This document shows positions 15,244 to 24,143 of a stretch of 64,000 nucleotides of DNA, one piece after another. The notes beneath the pieces were generated by a model, which did no database searches, was not told the DNA's origin, and saw only the letters and a program-made list of their open reading frames with translations. Origin of the DNA: Microbacterium commune (GTDB lineage Bacteria > Actinomycetota > Actinomycetes > Actinomycetales > Microbacteriaceae); the NCBI RefSeq assembly GCF_014836945.1, contig NZ_JACSPX010000001.1, forward strand, positions 1,139,510-1,203,509. Direction: 5' to 3'. Numbering within the stretch: position 1 is the first letter of the stretch; each line of letters starts with the position of its first letter. The translations under genes were made by a program, and so were the position numbers.

Positions 15244-16226
15244 GCCTGCACCGCCTGCCGTGCGCGCAGCGCCGACCCGAGGATGCCGGCATCGCCGGAC
15301 AGCTCGGCCGGGACCAGCGCCGGGATGCGGTGGAAGCTGAGCCGGTCGGCGAGGCGCGTGCGCAGCTCGTCGAACAGCGCACTCCCGGCACGCGACAGGC
15401 CCCCGCCGATGACGACGGCCTGCGGGGCGATCACCGCCGTGAGCTGGGCGATCGACATCGTGAGCGCGTCGAGCGCCTCGTTCCAGATGCGCGCGGCGGT
15501 GTCATCACCCGCCGCAGCACGGGCGATCACGTCGCGGGCGCCGTCGACCGGGTCGCCGGTGGCCTCGGTGTAGCGGCGCGAGATCGCGCCGGCCGACGCG
15601 ATGGCCTCCAGGCATCCGCGTGCTCCGCACGGGCACGGCCACTCCCCGAGCGGCGAGTGGCCGATCTCGCCGGCGTAGCCGCCCGCGGTGTACGGACGTC
15701 CGTCGACCAGCAGCGCACCGGCGATGCCGGTGCCGATGATCAGCACGACCGCGTTCGCGTAGTCGCGGGCGCCGCCGAGCACGTGCTCGGCCCAGCTGGC
15801 CGTACGCACGTCGTGGTCGAAGGCCACGGGCATCCCGAATCGCGCCGCCATCAGGTCGCGCATCGGCGCATCGCGCCAGCCCAGGTTGCTGCTGAACACC
15901 CCGATGCCGCTCTCGGCGTCGACGATGCCGGGCACGACGAGTCCGACGGCCTGCGGCACGACATCCGGATGCTGTGCGCGCAGCTCGTCGGCGAGCTCGG
16001 CGAGCCGCTCGATCAGCCGGGCGGGGCTGTCTTCGCCGCGCACCGGGGTCGGAGTGCGCCGCAGCCCGAGGACCGTGCCGTCGGCGTCGAACAGCGCCGA
16101 CTTGATGTCGGTGCCGCCCACGTCGAAGGCCAGCACGGGCGCGCCGGCGCCGATCGAGACACCAGCGGCGAGCCGCTCACCGGACTCGTCGCCGACCACC
16201 TCGGGGATGTCGCTCTGCTCGGACAT
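15240..16226 (-). CDS. ROK family sugar kinase
   Basis: A 328-residue ATP-dependent sugar kinase. The N-terminal ATP site is FDVGGTDIKSALFD, and the ROK zinc motif is CPCGARGCLEA preceded by GHSPLGEW. The catalytic region contains AFDHDVRTASWAEHVLGG. It may phosphorylate a hexose or an N-acetyl-hexosamine, to feed the SIS enzyme, PfkB kinase and aldolase encoded in the same operon. ATGA overlap with the PfkB gene. Confidence 0.88.
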   Translation of the reverse strand: MSEQSDIPEVVGDESGERLAAGVSIGAGAPVLAFDVGGTDIKSALFDADGTVLGLRRTPTPVRGEDSPARLIERLAELADELRAQHPDVVPQAVGLVVPGIVDAESGIGVFSSNLGWRDAPMRDLMAARFGMPVAFDHDVRTASWAEHVLGGARDYANAVVLIIGTGIAGALLVDGRPYTAGGYAGEIGHSPLGEWPCPCGARGCLEAIASAGAISRRYTEATGDPVDGARDVIARAAAGDDTAARIWNEALDALTMSIAQLTAVIAPQAVVIGGGLSRAGSALFDELRTRLADRLSFHRIPALVPAELSGDAGILGSALRARQAVQA

Positions 16227-16259
16227 GCGTGCCCTCCGTCATCCGTCCGTCGTGGGGTG

Positions 16260-17153
16260 TCAGCCGTCGAGGACCACCGAGCGGGTGAGGTTGCGTGGCT
16301 GGTCGGGGTCGAGCCCCTTCGCGACCGCGCGGTCGAGGGCGACGCGGTGCAGACGCACGAGGTCGGCCATCGGGTCGATCGGGTGCTGCACGAAACGAGC
16401 GCCCGTCGCCTCCACCTGCGCCTGCAGGCCTTCGGGGGCGGAGCCGAGCTGCCAGGTGATGCGTCCGGGCGCGGCGATCGCGATCGGGCCGTGGCGGTAC
16501 TCCATCGAGCTGTACGACTCGGTCCACGACTGCGAGGACTCGCGCATCTTCAGCGCCGCCTCGTGAGCGAGCCCCATCGCCCAGCCCATACCGAGGAAGC
16601 TGTACTGCTCGGCCTCGGCGAGAGCGTCGTCGTCGGTGCCGTCGAGCACGGCCTGCGCGTCGGAGATCGCGGCGTCGAGGCTCTCACCGACCGACGCGCG
16701 GAACAGGGCCAGCGCCGTGGTCGCGAAGCGGGTCTGCACGACCGACTGCTCATCGGCGAAGGGCAGGCCGATCACACTGTCGGCGATATCGACCAGCGGC
16801 GAGCTCGTGTCGCCGACGACAGCGATGACGGGCGTCTTGCCCTTCACGCGCTCGGTCAGCTCGAGCACCTCGGTGGTCGTGCCCGAGCGCGTGAGGGCGA
16901 CGATCGCGTCGTAGCCGCGGCCGAAGGGGAACTCGGATGCCGTGAACGCGTCGGTCTCGCCGTGACCGGCGCTTTCGCGCAGCGCGGCGTACGACTGCGC
17001 CATGAACCAGGAGGTGCCGCAGCCGACGACGGCGATGCGGGCGCCGGATGCCGGGAGCAGCGCCTGCTCATCGCGCATGGCGGCTGCGCGCGCCCAGGTC
17101 TCGGGCTGCGAGGTGAGCTCTGCGCGCATGTGCGCGCCGGCGGTGGTGTGCAT
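16260..17153 (-). CDS. SIS-domain sugar isomerase/deaminase
   Basis: A 297-residue protein with two SIS domains (about 35-150 and 180-290), the fold of GlmS, AgaS and FrlB. Phosphosugar-binding loops are VVGCGTSWFMAQSYAALRES and ALTRSGTTTEVLEL. There is no glutaminase domain, so it is not a full GlmS. In this operon it could deaminate an amino-sugar phosphate, as AgaS does for galactosamine-6-phosphate, or release a sugar from an amine as FrlB does. First gene of the operon; AGGAG precedes the ATG at 17153. Confidence 0.82.
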   Translation of the reverse strand: MHTTAGAHMRAELTSQPETWARAAAMRDEQALLPASGARIAVVGCGTSWFMAQSYAALRESAGHGETDAFTASEFPFGRGYDAIVALTRSGTTTEVLELTERVKGKTPVIAVVGDTSSPLVDIADSVIGLPFADEQSVVQTRFATTALALFRASVGESLDAAISDAQAVLDGTDDDALAEAEQYSFLGMGWAMGLAHEAALKMRESSQSWTESYSSMEYRHGPIAIAAPGRITWQLGSAPEGLQAQVEATGARFVQHPIDPMADLVRLHRVALDRAVAKGLDPDQPRNLTRSVVLDG

Positions 17154-17278
17154 GGCGACTCCTGAATGCTTGTTTCTGACGTTTAGAACCAGATATCGAT
17201 CATATTGTCGCATAGATCGGAGGCGCGCTGAAAGACGGCATCCCCCGTCTGGTTCCCACCGCGGCGCCGCGCCGAGTG

Positions 17279-17584
17279 TCAGCGGCCCTCGGCCGCCTCG
17301 GTGTGGTGGCGGATGACCTCGGCGACGACGAAGTTGAACCACTTCTCGGCGAACTCGGGGTCGAGGTGCGCCTCCTCGGCGAGCGCGCGCAGGCGGGCGG
17401 TCTGCTGCTCTTCCCGCCCAGGGTCGGAGGCCGGCATGTCGTGCTCCGCCTTCAGCCGCCCGACCTGCTGCGTGCAGCGGAAGCGCTCGGCGAGCATGAA
17501 GATCAGTGCGGCGTCGATGTTGTCGATGCTGGCGCGCAGGCGCAACAGTTCAGCGCGCGCCTCGCGCGCGTCGGCGTCACCCAC
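17279..17584 (-). CDS. Chorismate mutase (AroQ type)
   Basis: A 101-residue monofunctional AroQ-fold enzyme that turns chorismate into prephenate, the step toward Phe and Tyr. Typical elements are LRASIDNIDAALIFMLAERF (helix 1), VGRLKAEHDMPASDPGREE (with the catalytic-face Lys and Arg) and a C-terminal helix FNFVVAEVIRHH. The start is GTG at 17584, four bases after the stop of the EYTD gene, which implies coupling. A much longer open frame upstream has no homology and overlaps other genes. Confidence 0.88.
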   Translation of the reverse strand: MGDADAREARAELLRLRASIDNIDAALIFMLAERFRCTQQVGRLKAEHDMPASDPGREEQQTARLRALAEEAHLDPEFAEKWFNFVVAEVIRHHTEAAEGR

Positions 17585-17588
17585 GGCG

Positions 17589-17930
17589 TCAGCTGTGCCG
17601 GCGGTCGGCGCGACCCGCGTCGCCGTCGTCGGGGTAGCGTCCGTCGGTGTACTCGCCCTCTTCCTCATCGACGTGGGCGCCGGTGCGACCGGCGTCACCG
17701 GCGTGACCGGCGTGGTCGCTGGAGTGCTCGGCGTCGGTGTACGCGCCCTCGCCGTGATGGGGCAGGTGCTGCTCGCGGCCGTCGGCAGAGTAGACGCCGT
17801 CGGTGTACTCGCCCTCGGCGTCGCCGACATGCGCGGCGTGACTGCCGGTCGTCGTGCCGTCGCCGTGGTCGGCATCCGTGTACTCGCCCGCGGGGGGCTC
17901 GGATGCGTCGTGTGCGTGTTCGTCGGACAT
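17589..17930 (-). CDS. Small acidic EYTD-repeat protein
   Basis: A 113-residue hydrophilic, His/Asp/Glu-rich protein made of spaced copies of GEYTD or GAYTD followed by a variable His/Gly stretch: five copies, at about residues 16, 40, 62, 92 and 98-105. It has no signal peptide, membrane segment or known domain. The ATG at 17930 has GGAGG seven bases ahead; the earlier ATG at 17957 has none. It is translated directly before chorismate mutase. A Tyr-containing motif in an acidic context could bind metal or be phosphorylated, but function is unknown. Confidence 0.7.
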   Translation of the reverse strand: MSDEHAHDASEPPAGEYTDADHGDGTTTGSHAAHVGDAEGEYTDGVYSADGREQHLPHHGEGAYTDAEHSSDHAGHAGDAGRTGAHVDEEEGEYTDGRYPDDGDAGRADRRHS

Positions 17931-18011
17931 GGGATCCTCCAAAGGGGGTGGTCGCACCTCTCACGATAGTCAAGCCCCGGCGCCGAAGGCAGGGTCACCT
18001 CGGCGCCGCCG

Positions 18012-18017
18012 TAGAGT
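18012..18017 (+). promoter_or_regulatory. -10 box of the AI-2E/PerM gene (leaderless)
   Basis: TAGAGT ends six bases before the ATG at 18024, so transcription should start at the start codon. No ribosome site is present. Confidence 0.55.
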
Positions 18018-18023
18018 GTCGCC

Positions 18024-19310
18024 ATGAGCACTGAAGACCCCACGTCGCCCGCGGCCTCCGACCGCAGCGACTCCCGCGCGGCCGCCAGGGCGACCCGCGC
18101 CGCAGATGCTGCGGAGGCCGCGGAGGTGGGAGCGGCCATCCAGGCCGACGCCGCAGCCGACGAGGCCAGTGCGGCAGCCGACGAAGCGGATGCCGCGGCT
18201 GCCGCGGCCGAGGCCGCGGAGCACCCCTCGCCCGCTGACGCCCCCACCCCGCGCCGGTCGATGTGGACCCGCATCGACCGTCCGTATCGGCTCGGCTTCC
18301 TGCTCACCCTGGGCGGTCTGTCGGCGTTCCTCGTGGCGCTCGCACTCACCAGCCTGTCGACGGTGCTCGTCTACGTCGCCATCGCCCTGTTCGCGGCGCT
18401 GGGCCTGAATCCGGCCGTGCGGCTGCTCGAGAGGCGCGGGCTCTCCCGCGGGGTGAGCGTGGCCATCGTCATCGTCGCCCTCGTGGCGGCCGTCGGACTC
18501 GTGCTGGTGCTGATCGTGCCCGTCGTCGTCGAGCAGATCGCCTCGTTCGTGAAGTCGGTGCCCAAGGTCATCGACGACTTCGTGCACACCGACCTGTACC
18601 TGCTGCTCGAGAAGCAGTTCGGCGATCAGATCGGCTCGCTGCTCACCGACGGCGAGAAGCTGCTCACCGACGGCAAGACGCTCACCGCGCTCGGCGGCGG
18701 CGCCCTGAAGGTCGGCACCTCGATCGCGGAAGGCGTCTCGGCCTTCGTCATCGTGTTCGTGCTCACGCTGTACTTCGTGGTCGGCCTGCCCGGCATCATC
18801 ACCTCGATGCTGCGCCTGGCACCGGCCCGCAAGCGCCAGCAGGCCCGCGGCATCGTCGACCAGATCACCGAGTCGGTCGGCGGCTACGTGCAGGGCATGG
18901 TCATCCTGGCGTTCGCGAACTCGATGGTGGCGCTCGTGCTCTACCTGCTGCTGGGTCTGCCGTTCCCCCCGCTGATGGCGGTCGTCGCGTTCCTCGTGAC
19001 GCTCATCCCGCTGATCGGCCCGCTGCTGTTCCTCGCCATCGGCACGGTCGTCGCGCTGCTGGCCGACCCCGTGCACGCGCTGATCTTCGGTGTCGTCTAC
19101 CTGATCTACATCCAGATCGAGGCGTACGTCCTCACCCCGAAGGTGATGAACCGCACCCTCGAGGTGCCTGGCCTGCTGGTCGTGCTCGGCGCGCTGGTCG
19201 GCGGCACCCTGCTCGGACTGCTCGGTGCGCTCGTCGCGGTGCCGGCCACGGCATCCATCCTCATCGTCCTGAACCAGATCTTCATCCCGCGGCAGGACGA
19301 GCGCGTCTGA
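18024..19310 (+). CDS. AI-2E family (PerM/TqsA-type) membrane transporter
   Basis: A 428-residue polytopic membrane protein. About residues 1-75 are a cytoplasmic Ala/Glu/Asp-rich tail, probably helical. Then follow eight predicted helices with the family pattern, including a re-entrant region LVTLIPLIGPLLFLAIGTVVALL and the C-terminal QIEAYVLTPKVMNR with a final hydrophobic hairpin. Members export signals or ions, some acting as Na+/H+ antiporters; the substrate here is unknown. The Ala-rich tail is longer than usual. Confidence 0.88.
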   Translation: MSTEDPTSPAASDRSDSRAAARATRAADAAEAAEVGAAIQADAAADEASAAADEADAAAAAAEAAEHPSPADAPTPRRSMWTRIDRPYRLGFLLTLGGLSAFLVALALTSLSTVLVYVAIALFAALGLNPAVRLLERRGLSRGVSVAIVIVALVAAVGLVLVLIVPVVVEQIASFVKSVPKVIDDFVHTDLYLLLEKQFGDQIGSLLTDGEKLLTDGKTLTALGGGALKVGTSIAEGVSAFVIVFVLTLYFVVGLPGIITSMLRLAPARKRQQARGIVDQITESVGGYVQGMVILAFANSMVALVLYLLLGLPFPPLMAVVAFLVTLIPLIGPLLFLAIGTVVALLADPVHALIFGVVYLIYIQIEAYVLTPKVMNRTLEVPGLLVVLGALVGGTLLGLLGALVAVPATASILIVLNQIFIPRQDERV

Positions 19311-19322
19311 CCCGCAACGCGA

Positions 19323-19356
19323 GCGCGGCCAGGCGGGCGAACCCACCCGGCCGCGC
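19323..19356. terminator. Hairpin between convergent genes
   Basis: GCGCGGCC (19323-19330) pairs perfectly with GGCCGCGC (19349-19356) across an 18-base loop, in the 63-bp gap between the converging AI-2E and osmoprotectant-binding genes. No T-run follows. Confidence 0.4.
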
Positions 19357-19373
19357 CGGCGCTGTGACGAGGG

Positions 19374-20294
19374 TCAGATCAGACCCTTGTCCTTCAGCCA
19401 TGCCTCGGCGATGTCGGCCGACGACTTCTGGTCGACCGTGCTCTGCACGTTCATCGCGACGAGGTCCTCGGCGCTCAGCTCGGCGCTGATGGAGTCGATG
19501 ACCTCGCTGACCTGGTCGGCGATGTCGCTCGAGACGAGCGGCACGACGTTCGAGGCCAGGATCATGTTCTCGGGGTCTTCCAGCGCCACGATGTCCTCGG
19601 TCTGGAAGGCGGGGTCGGCGGAGTAGATGTCTGCCACCTGCACCGTGCCGGCCAGCAGCGCCTCGAGGGTGCCCTGCCCGGTGGCCGAGAACGTCAGGTC
19701 GATGCCGTACGCCTCCTTCGCGCCCGCGGGGCCGTACGGGCGCTGCTCGAACTCGGGCGCGGCTCCGATGGTGGCGGGCTCGCTGAGCTTCGACAGATCG
19801 GCGATCGAGGTGAGCTCGTTCTCGTCGGCGAACGACGTCAGCACCGTGTAGGTGTCCTGGTCGCTGGCGTCGGCGTACTGCAGCGCGGTGAGACCGTCGG
19901 GAAGTGCGTCCTTCAGGGCGGCGTACACGTCGTCGGGGCTGGTGGCCGTCGCCTCCTTGTCGAGGTACTCGAGCAGGTTGCCGGTGTACTCCGGGAAGAC
20001 GTCGATGTTGCCGGACTCGACCTCGGGCATGTAGGCGTCGCGCTGGCCGATGTTGAACGTGCGCTCGACGGTGAAGCCGGCATTCTCCAGGCCCTGGGCG
20101 TAGATCTCGGCGATGATCTCGTTCGAGTAGTACGCCTGCGAGCCGACGACGATTGTGTCGCCGCCCGTGTCGCTGCTGTCGGCGCTGGGCTTGTCGAGCG
20201 GGTTCGAATCCGAGGCGCAGCCGGCCAGTGACAGGGCGGCGACGATGGCGATGCCGGCGGTGACGGCGGTGCGGGTTCTGCTGTGTGTGGACAT
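19374..20294 (-). CDS. Osmoprotectant ABC transporter substrate-binding lipoprotein (OpuCC/OsmX-type)
   Basis: A 306-residue lipoprotein with lipobox LAGC (Cys at about 27). The mature part matches the choline/carnitine/betaine-binding family: IVVGSQAYYSNEIIAEIYAQGLENAGFTV, DVFPEYTGNLLEYL and ADIYSADPAF. The ATG at 20294 gives an Arg-containing signal peptide; longer upstream frames overlap the permease gene. Last gene of the four-gene importer operon, 20 bp after the permease. Confidence 0.9.
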   Translation of the reverse strand: MSTHSRTRTAVTAGIAIVAALSLAGCASDSNPLDKPSADSSDTGGDTIVVGSQAYYSNEIIAEIYAQGLENAGFTVERTFNIGQRDAYMPEVESGNIDVFPEYTGNLLEYLDKEATATSPDDVYAALKDALPDGLTALQYADASDQDTYTVLTSFADENELTSIADLSKLSEPATIGAAPEFEQRPYGPAGAKEAYGIDLTFSATGQGTLEALLAGTVQVADIYSADPAFQTEDIVALEDPENMILASNVVPLVSSDIADQVSEVIDSISAELSAEDLVAMNVQSTVDQKSSADIAEAWLKDKGLI

Positions 20295-20314
20295 GGCGGG
20301 CCTTTCGGTGTGGG

Positions 20315-21043
20315 TCAGGCAGGGGCGGATGCCGCGCGGCGAGCGCGCGACGGCGAAGACGGACTGGCGGATGCTGGGGTGCGCAGCCCCGCAGGGACGG
20401 CGGCTCGCTGCGCGAGCGCCATCAGCAGGTCGACGATGAGAGCCAGGGCCGCGACGAGGATCGCCCCGCCGAGCACCTGGTCGAAACGACTGAGCGGGAT
20501 GCCCTGAATGATGGGCCACCCGAGTCCGCCGAGGTTGACGTAGGCGGCGATCGTGACGGTGGCGATCACCTGCAGCAGAGCCGACCGGAGCCCGCCGACG
20601 AGCAGCGGCAGTCCGAGTCGCAGCTCGACCTTCGTGAAGATCTGCCACTCGGTCATGCCCATCGCGCGCGCCGCATCGATGACTCGGCGGTCGATGGCCT
20701 CGAGCCCCGTGTACGCGCCGGCGAGCAGCGAGGGGATCGCCAGCAGCACGAACGTGATGACGGCGGCGAGCGGGGTCTGCAGGATGCCGAGCACGAGCAC
20801 CAGCAGCACGAGCAGCCCGAACGACGGGATCGCGCGCGCGGCGCCCGAGATGGCGACGGCGATCTCGCGCCCGCGACCGGTGTGGCCGATCAGCCACCCC
20901 GCGGGCAGTGCGATCGCGGCGGCGACGGCGACCGAGACGATCGTGTAGATCAGGTGCTGGGCGAGCAGGGTCGGCAGGGCGTAGGTGCCCACCAGGCGAT
21001 CGGGCGAGAACAGCCAGGCGAGCGCGTCGGCGAAGAGGTTCAT
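20315..21043 (-). CDS. Osmoprotectant ABC transporter permease (OpuCD-type)
   Basis: A 242-residue inner-membrane permease with five to six helices. It retains the ATPase-docking loop MGMTEWQIFTKVELRLGLPLL and the family run AIPSFGLLVLLVLVLGI. It is one of two paralogous permeases and overlaps the other by four bases (ATGA). The ATG at 21043 is selected from that overlap. Confidence 0.88.
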   Translation of the reverse strand: MNLFADALAWLFSPDRLVGTYALPTLLAQHLIYTIVSVAVAAAIALPAGWLIGHTGRGREIAVAISGAARAIPSFGLLVLLVLVLGILQTPLAAVITFVLLAIPSLLAGAYTGLEAIDRRVIDAARAMGMTEWQIFTKVELRLGLPLLVGGLRSALLQVIATVTIAAYVNLGGLGWPIIQGIPLSRFDQVLGGAILVAALALIVDLLMALAQRAAVPAGLRTPASASPSSPSRARRAASAPA

Positions 21044-21711
21044 GCGCCGGCCGCCTTCGCCCGCCGAGTCGCGATGGCTGTCGCTCGGGTCCACGGCATC
21101 AGCGCCCGCCCCGCGAGGATCAGCAGGGCGTCGACGAGCAGGGCGATGACCACCACCGCCACGACGCCGGCGAGCACCTCAGGGATGAGCCGGCGCTGCT
21201 GCCCGTTCGTGAACAGGTAGCCGAGGTTGGTCACGCCGATGAGGATGCCCACCGTGGCGAGCGAGATCGTCGACACCGCGGTCACCCGCAGCCCGGCGAG
21301 GATCACGGGGCCGGCGAGCGGCAGCTCGATGGTGAAGAACCGGCGCGGCGCGGCGTACCCCATGGCCGTCGACGCCTGCAGCACGTCGGCATCCACCGAG
21401 TCGAGTCCGTCGGCGACGGCCCGCACGAGGATGGCGACCGCGTAGATCGTCAGCGCGGCGACGAGGTTCTGCTCGCTGATCACGGAGTACCCGAGCGCCG
21501 CGGGCATCAGGATCAGCAGGGCGAGCGAGGGGATGGTGTACAGCAGGCCGGTGAGCACGATGACCGGCCCGCGCACGAGCCGGTAGCGCCAGGCGACCCA
21601 GCCGAGCGGCAGCGAGAGCACGAGCCCGAGCACGATCGGGATGAGGCTCTGGCGCAGGTGGATGACCGTGAGCTCGACGATGAGCCCGAGGTTGTCCACC
21701 ACCCAGTTCAT
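21040..21711 (-). CDS. Osmoprotectant ABC transporter permease (OpuCB-type)
   Basis: The 223-residue partner permease, starting MNWVVDNLGLIVELTVIHLRQ, a typical OpuCB N-terminus. Six hydrophobic segments; the docking loop is ASTAMGYAAPRRFFTIELPLAGPVI. It overlaps both neighbours by four bases, so all four subunits are probably made in fixed ratio. Confidence 0.9.
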   Translation of the reverse strand: MNWVVDNLGLIVELTVIHLRQSLIPIVLGLVLSLPLGWVAWRYRLVRGPVIVLTGLLYTIPSLALLILMPAALGYSVISEQNLVAALTIYAVAILVRAVADGLDSVDADVLQASTAMGYAAPRRFFTIELPLAGPVILAGLRVTAVSTISLATVGILIGVTNLGYLFTNGQQRRLIPEVLAGVVAVVVIALLVDALLILAGRALMPWTRATAIATRRAKAAGA

Positions 21712-22529
21712 GCGGTGTCCTCCACCAGGCGGCCCTGCGTGCGACCCTCCGAATCGACGACGACCGCGCCGTTCGGCGTCTGCTTCACGGTCAGAGCGCG
21801 GCGGCCGCGCTCGGCGCCGATGAACGCCTCGACGAAGGCATCCGCCGGGTTCTCGATGATCTCGCTCGGGCTGCCGACCTGCACGATCCGCGCTCCGCGA
21901 TCGAGGATGACGACCTGGTCGCCGAGCAGGAAGGCCTCGTCGATGTCGTGCGTGACGAAGACGACCGTCTTGTCGAGCTCGTCCTGCAGGCGGATGAGCT
22001 CCTGCTGCAGGTCGGCGCGCACGATCGGGTCGACGGCGCCGAACGGCTCGTCCATGAGCAGGATGTTCGGGTCTGCCGCGAGCCCCCGCGCGACGCCCAC
22101 CCGCTGCTGCTGACCGCCCGAGAGCTGGCTGGGGTAGCGGTCGGCGAGCGACTGGTCGAGACCGACCGTGGTGAGCATCTCGCGCGCGCGCACCTGTGCG
22201 TCGCGACGCGAGACGCCGGTGAGGCGCAGCACGGTCGCCACGTTGTCGAGCACGGTGAAATGCGGCATCAGACCGGAGTTCTGCATGACGTAGCCGATGC
22301 TGCGTCGCAGTGCGACCGGGTCGCCGCCCAGCACGCTCTTCCCGTCGATCTCGACCTCGCCGGAGGTGGGCTCGACCATGCGGTTGATCATGCGCAGCAG
22401 CGTCGTCTTGCCGCAGCCGGACGAGCCGACGAAGACGGTCGTCTTGCGTGACGGGATGACCAGGCTGAAATCGTCGACGGCGTGGGTGCCATCGGGGAAC
22501 CTCTTGGTGACAGACCGGAACTCGATCAT
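21708..22529 (-). CDS. Osmoprotectant ABC transporter ATPase (OpuCA/OsmV-type)
   Basis: A 273-residue ATPase with Walker A GSSGCGKTT, signature LSGGQQQR and Walker B ILLMDEPFGAVD. Unlike the proV product at 1973-3307 it has no room for CBS domains, so osmotic gating through CBS is not expected. I start it at the ATG at 22529 (MIEFRSVTKRF); the longer frame adds Arg-rich sequence without homology. First gene of the operon. Confidence 0.9.
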   Translation of the reverse strand: MIEFRSVTKRFPDGTHAVDDFSLVIPSRKTTVFVGSSGCGKTTLLRMINRMVEPTSGEVEIDGKSVLGGDPVALRRSIGYVMQNSGLMPHFTVLDNVATVLRLTGVSRRDAQVRAREMLTTVGLDQSLADRYPSQLSGGQQQRVGVARGLAADPNILLMDEPFGAVDPIVRADLQQELIRLQDELDKTVVFVTHDIDEAFLLGDQVVILDRGARIVQVGSPSEIIENPADAFVEAFIGAERGRRALTVKQTPNGAVVVDSEGRTQGRLVEDTA

Positions 22530-22632
22530 CGCGTCTCGGCTCCTGCGGGGACAGCTCTCATGCACGTACCTCCTGGCATCCCTTCGAGGGTAGGCGACAT
22601 CGCCGACATTGCGGCGGAATCGCACCGACCTG

Positions 22633-24042
22633 TCATGCGGACTGCCTGCCGTACTGCTCGAGGAACCGCAGCCAGATCTCGCTCATGGTCGGATAGGCGG
22701 GAACGGCGTGCCAGAGCCGGCTGATCGGCACCTCCCCGACCACGGCGATCGTCGCAGCCTGCAGCATCTCGGCGACGTCGGGCCCCACGAAGGTCGCCCC
22801 GACGATCACGTCGCGCTCGGTGTCGATCACCACCCGCCCCTGTCCCTGGTAGCCGTCGGCGTGCAGCGCCGCGCCCGACACGGAGCCGAGGTCGTAGTCG
22901 ACGACCGCGATCTGCTGTCGCGTGTCGCGCGCGGCATCCGCGGTCATCCCCACCGAGGCGACCTCGGGTTCGCTGAACACGACCTGCGGCACCGCGGCGT
23001 GATCGGCCGTCGCGACGTGACGGCCCCACGCGTCGTCGGCGATGACCTCGCCGCGAGAGCGGGCCGCGATGACATCGCCGGCAGCGCGCGCCTGGTACTT
23101 GCCCTGGTGGGTCAGCAGTGCGCGGCCGTTGACGTCGCCGACGGCGTACAGCCAATCGCTGCCCGGCACGCGCATCGTGTCGTCGACCTCGATCGAGCGG
23201 CCGGGTCGCAGCCCCACGACGTCGAGTCCGATGTCGGCGCTGCGCGGCGTTCGTCCGGTCGCGACGAGCACCTCGGCGGTCGTGATCTCGTGACCGTCAT
23301 CGAGGGTCAGCGTCACCGCATCGCCCTCGCGGCGCACGGCGGTGGTCTGCGTGTTCAGCCGTACGTCGACGCCCAGCCCGCGCAGCCCCTCGGCGACCTG
23401 CTCACCGGCGAACGGCTCCATCCGCTCGAGCAGGCCGCGTCTGGCGATCAGCGTGACCGCCGCGCCGAGTCCGGCGTAGACCGTCGCCATCTCGACGCCG
23501 ACGACGCCGCCGCCGATGACGGCCAGCGATTCGGGCACCTGCTCGGCGGCGGTCGCTTCGCGGCTGGTCCACGGGTGGGCTTCGGCGAGACCGGGTATGT
23601 CGGGGATCGTGGCATCCGATCCGGTCGCCACCGCGACCGCGTGCCGCGCCCGCAGCACCCGCTCGCCCTCGTCGGTGGTCACGGTGACCTCGCGCTCGGC
23701 GGTGAGCCTGCCGTGCCCGCGCACCAGGTCGATGCCGGCGCTCTGCAGCCACGTGACCTGGCCTTCGTCCGACCAGTGCGAGACGAAGCCGTCGCGCCGG
23801 GCGAGCACCTCGGCGGGCGCGATGCTGCCGCCGTCGACTCCCCGCACTCGCTGCGCCGCACGCAGCGCCTGCATGGGCCGCAGCAGCGCCTTCGACGGCG
23901 TGCACGCCCAGTAGGAGCACTCGCCGCCGACCAGCTCGCTCTCGACGATGACGGCGGTGAGGCCGCCCTGCACCGCTCGGTCGGCCACGTTCTCGCCGAC
24001 GGGGCCGGCACCCAGGACGATGAGGTCGTATTCGTCGCTCAT
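22633..24042 (-). CDS. FAD/NAD(P)-dependent disulfide oxidoreductase family protein
   Basis: A 469-residue class I pyridine nucleotide-disulfide reductase. The FAD site is LIVLGAGPVGENVADRAVQGG, the redox pair lies in GGECSYWACTPSKALL (Cys-X4-Cys kept, but SYWA instead of the usual LNVG), and the NAD(P) site is VIGGGVVGVEMATVYAGLG. The second FAD contact is DWLYAVGDVNG. The C-terminus reads LWHAVPAYPTMSEIWLRFL where lipoamide and mercuric reductases have a HXXXXE dyad; here the acidic partner is shifted. It belongs to the family, but the substrate is not identifiable. Confidence 0.85.
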   Translation of the reverse strand: MSDEYDLIVLGAGPVGENVADRAVQGGLTAVIVESELVGGECSYWACTPSKALLRPMQALRAAQRVRGVDGGSIAPAEVLARRDGFVSHWSDEGQVTWLQSAGIDLVRGHGRLTAEREVTVTTDEGERVLRARHAVAVATGSDATIPDIPGLAEAHPWTSREATAAEQVPESLAVIGGGVVGVEMATVYAGLGAAVTLIARRGLLERMEPFAGEQVAEGLRGLGVDVRLNTQTTAVRREGDAVTLTLDDGHEITTAEVLVATGRTPRSADIGLDVVGLRPGRSIEVDDTMRVPGSDWLYAVGDVNGRALLTHQGKYQARAAGDVIAARSRGEVIADDAWGRHVATADHAAVPQVVFSEPEVASVGMTADAARDTRQQIAVVDYDLGSVSGAALHADGYQGQGRVVIDTERDVIVGATFVGPDVAEMLQAATIAVVGEVPISRLWHAVPAYPTMSEIWLRFLEQYGRQSA

Positions 24043-24143
24043 GCCGTCAGTCTCGCCGAGTGCGGCGACTCGTCGACGGGGCTTGACACGGGCAGCGGCG
24101 TGCCCGTGCGGCGGACGGCGCGCGTCGGCACCGGCCGGCCGGT

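Noticed and set aside
17585..18349. Long N-terminal extension of chorismate mutase
   Set aside because: It overlaps the EYTD gene and the start of the AI-2E gene and consists of Thr/Pro/Arg low-complexity sequence.
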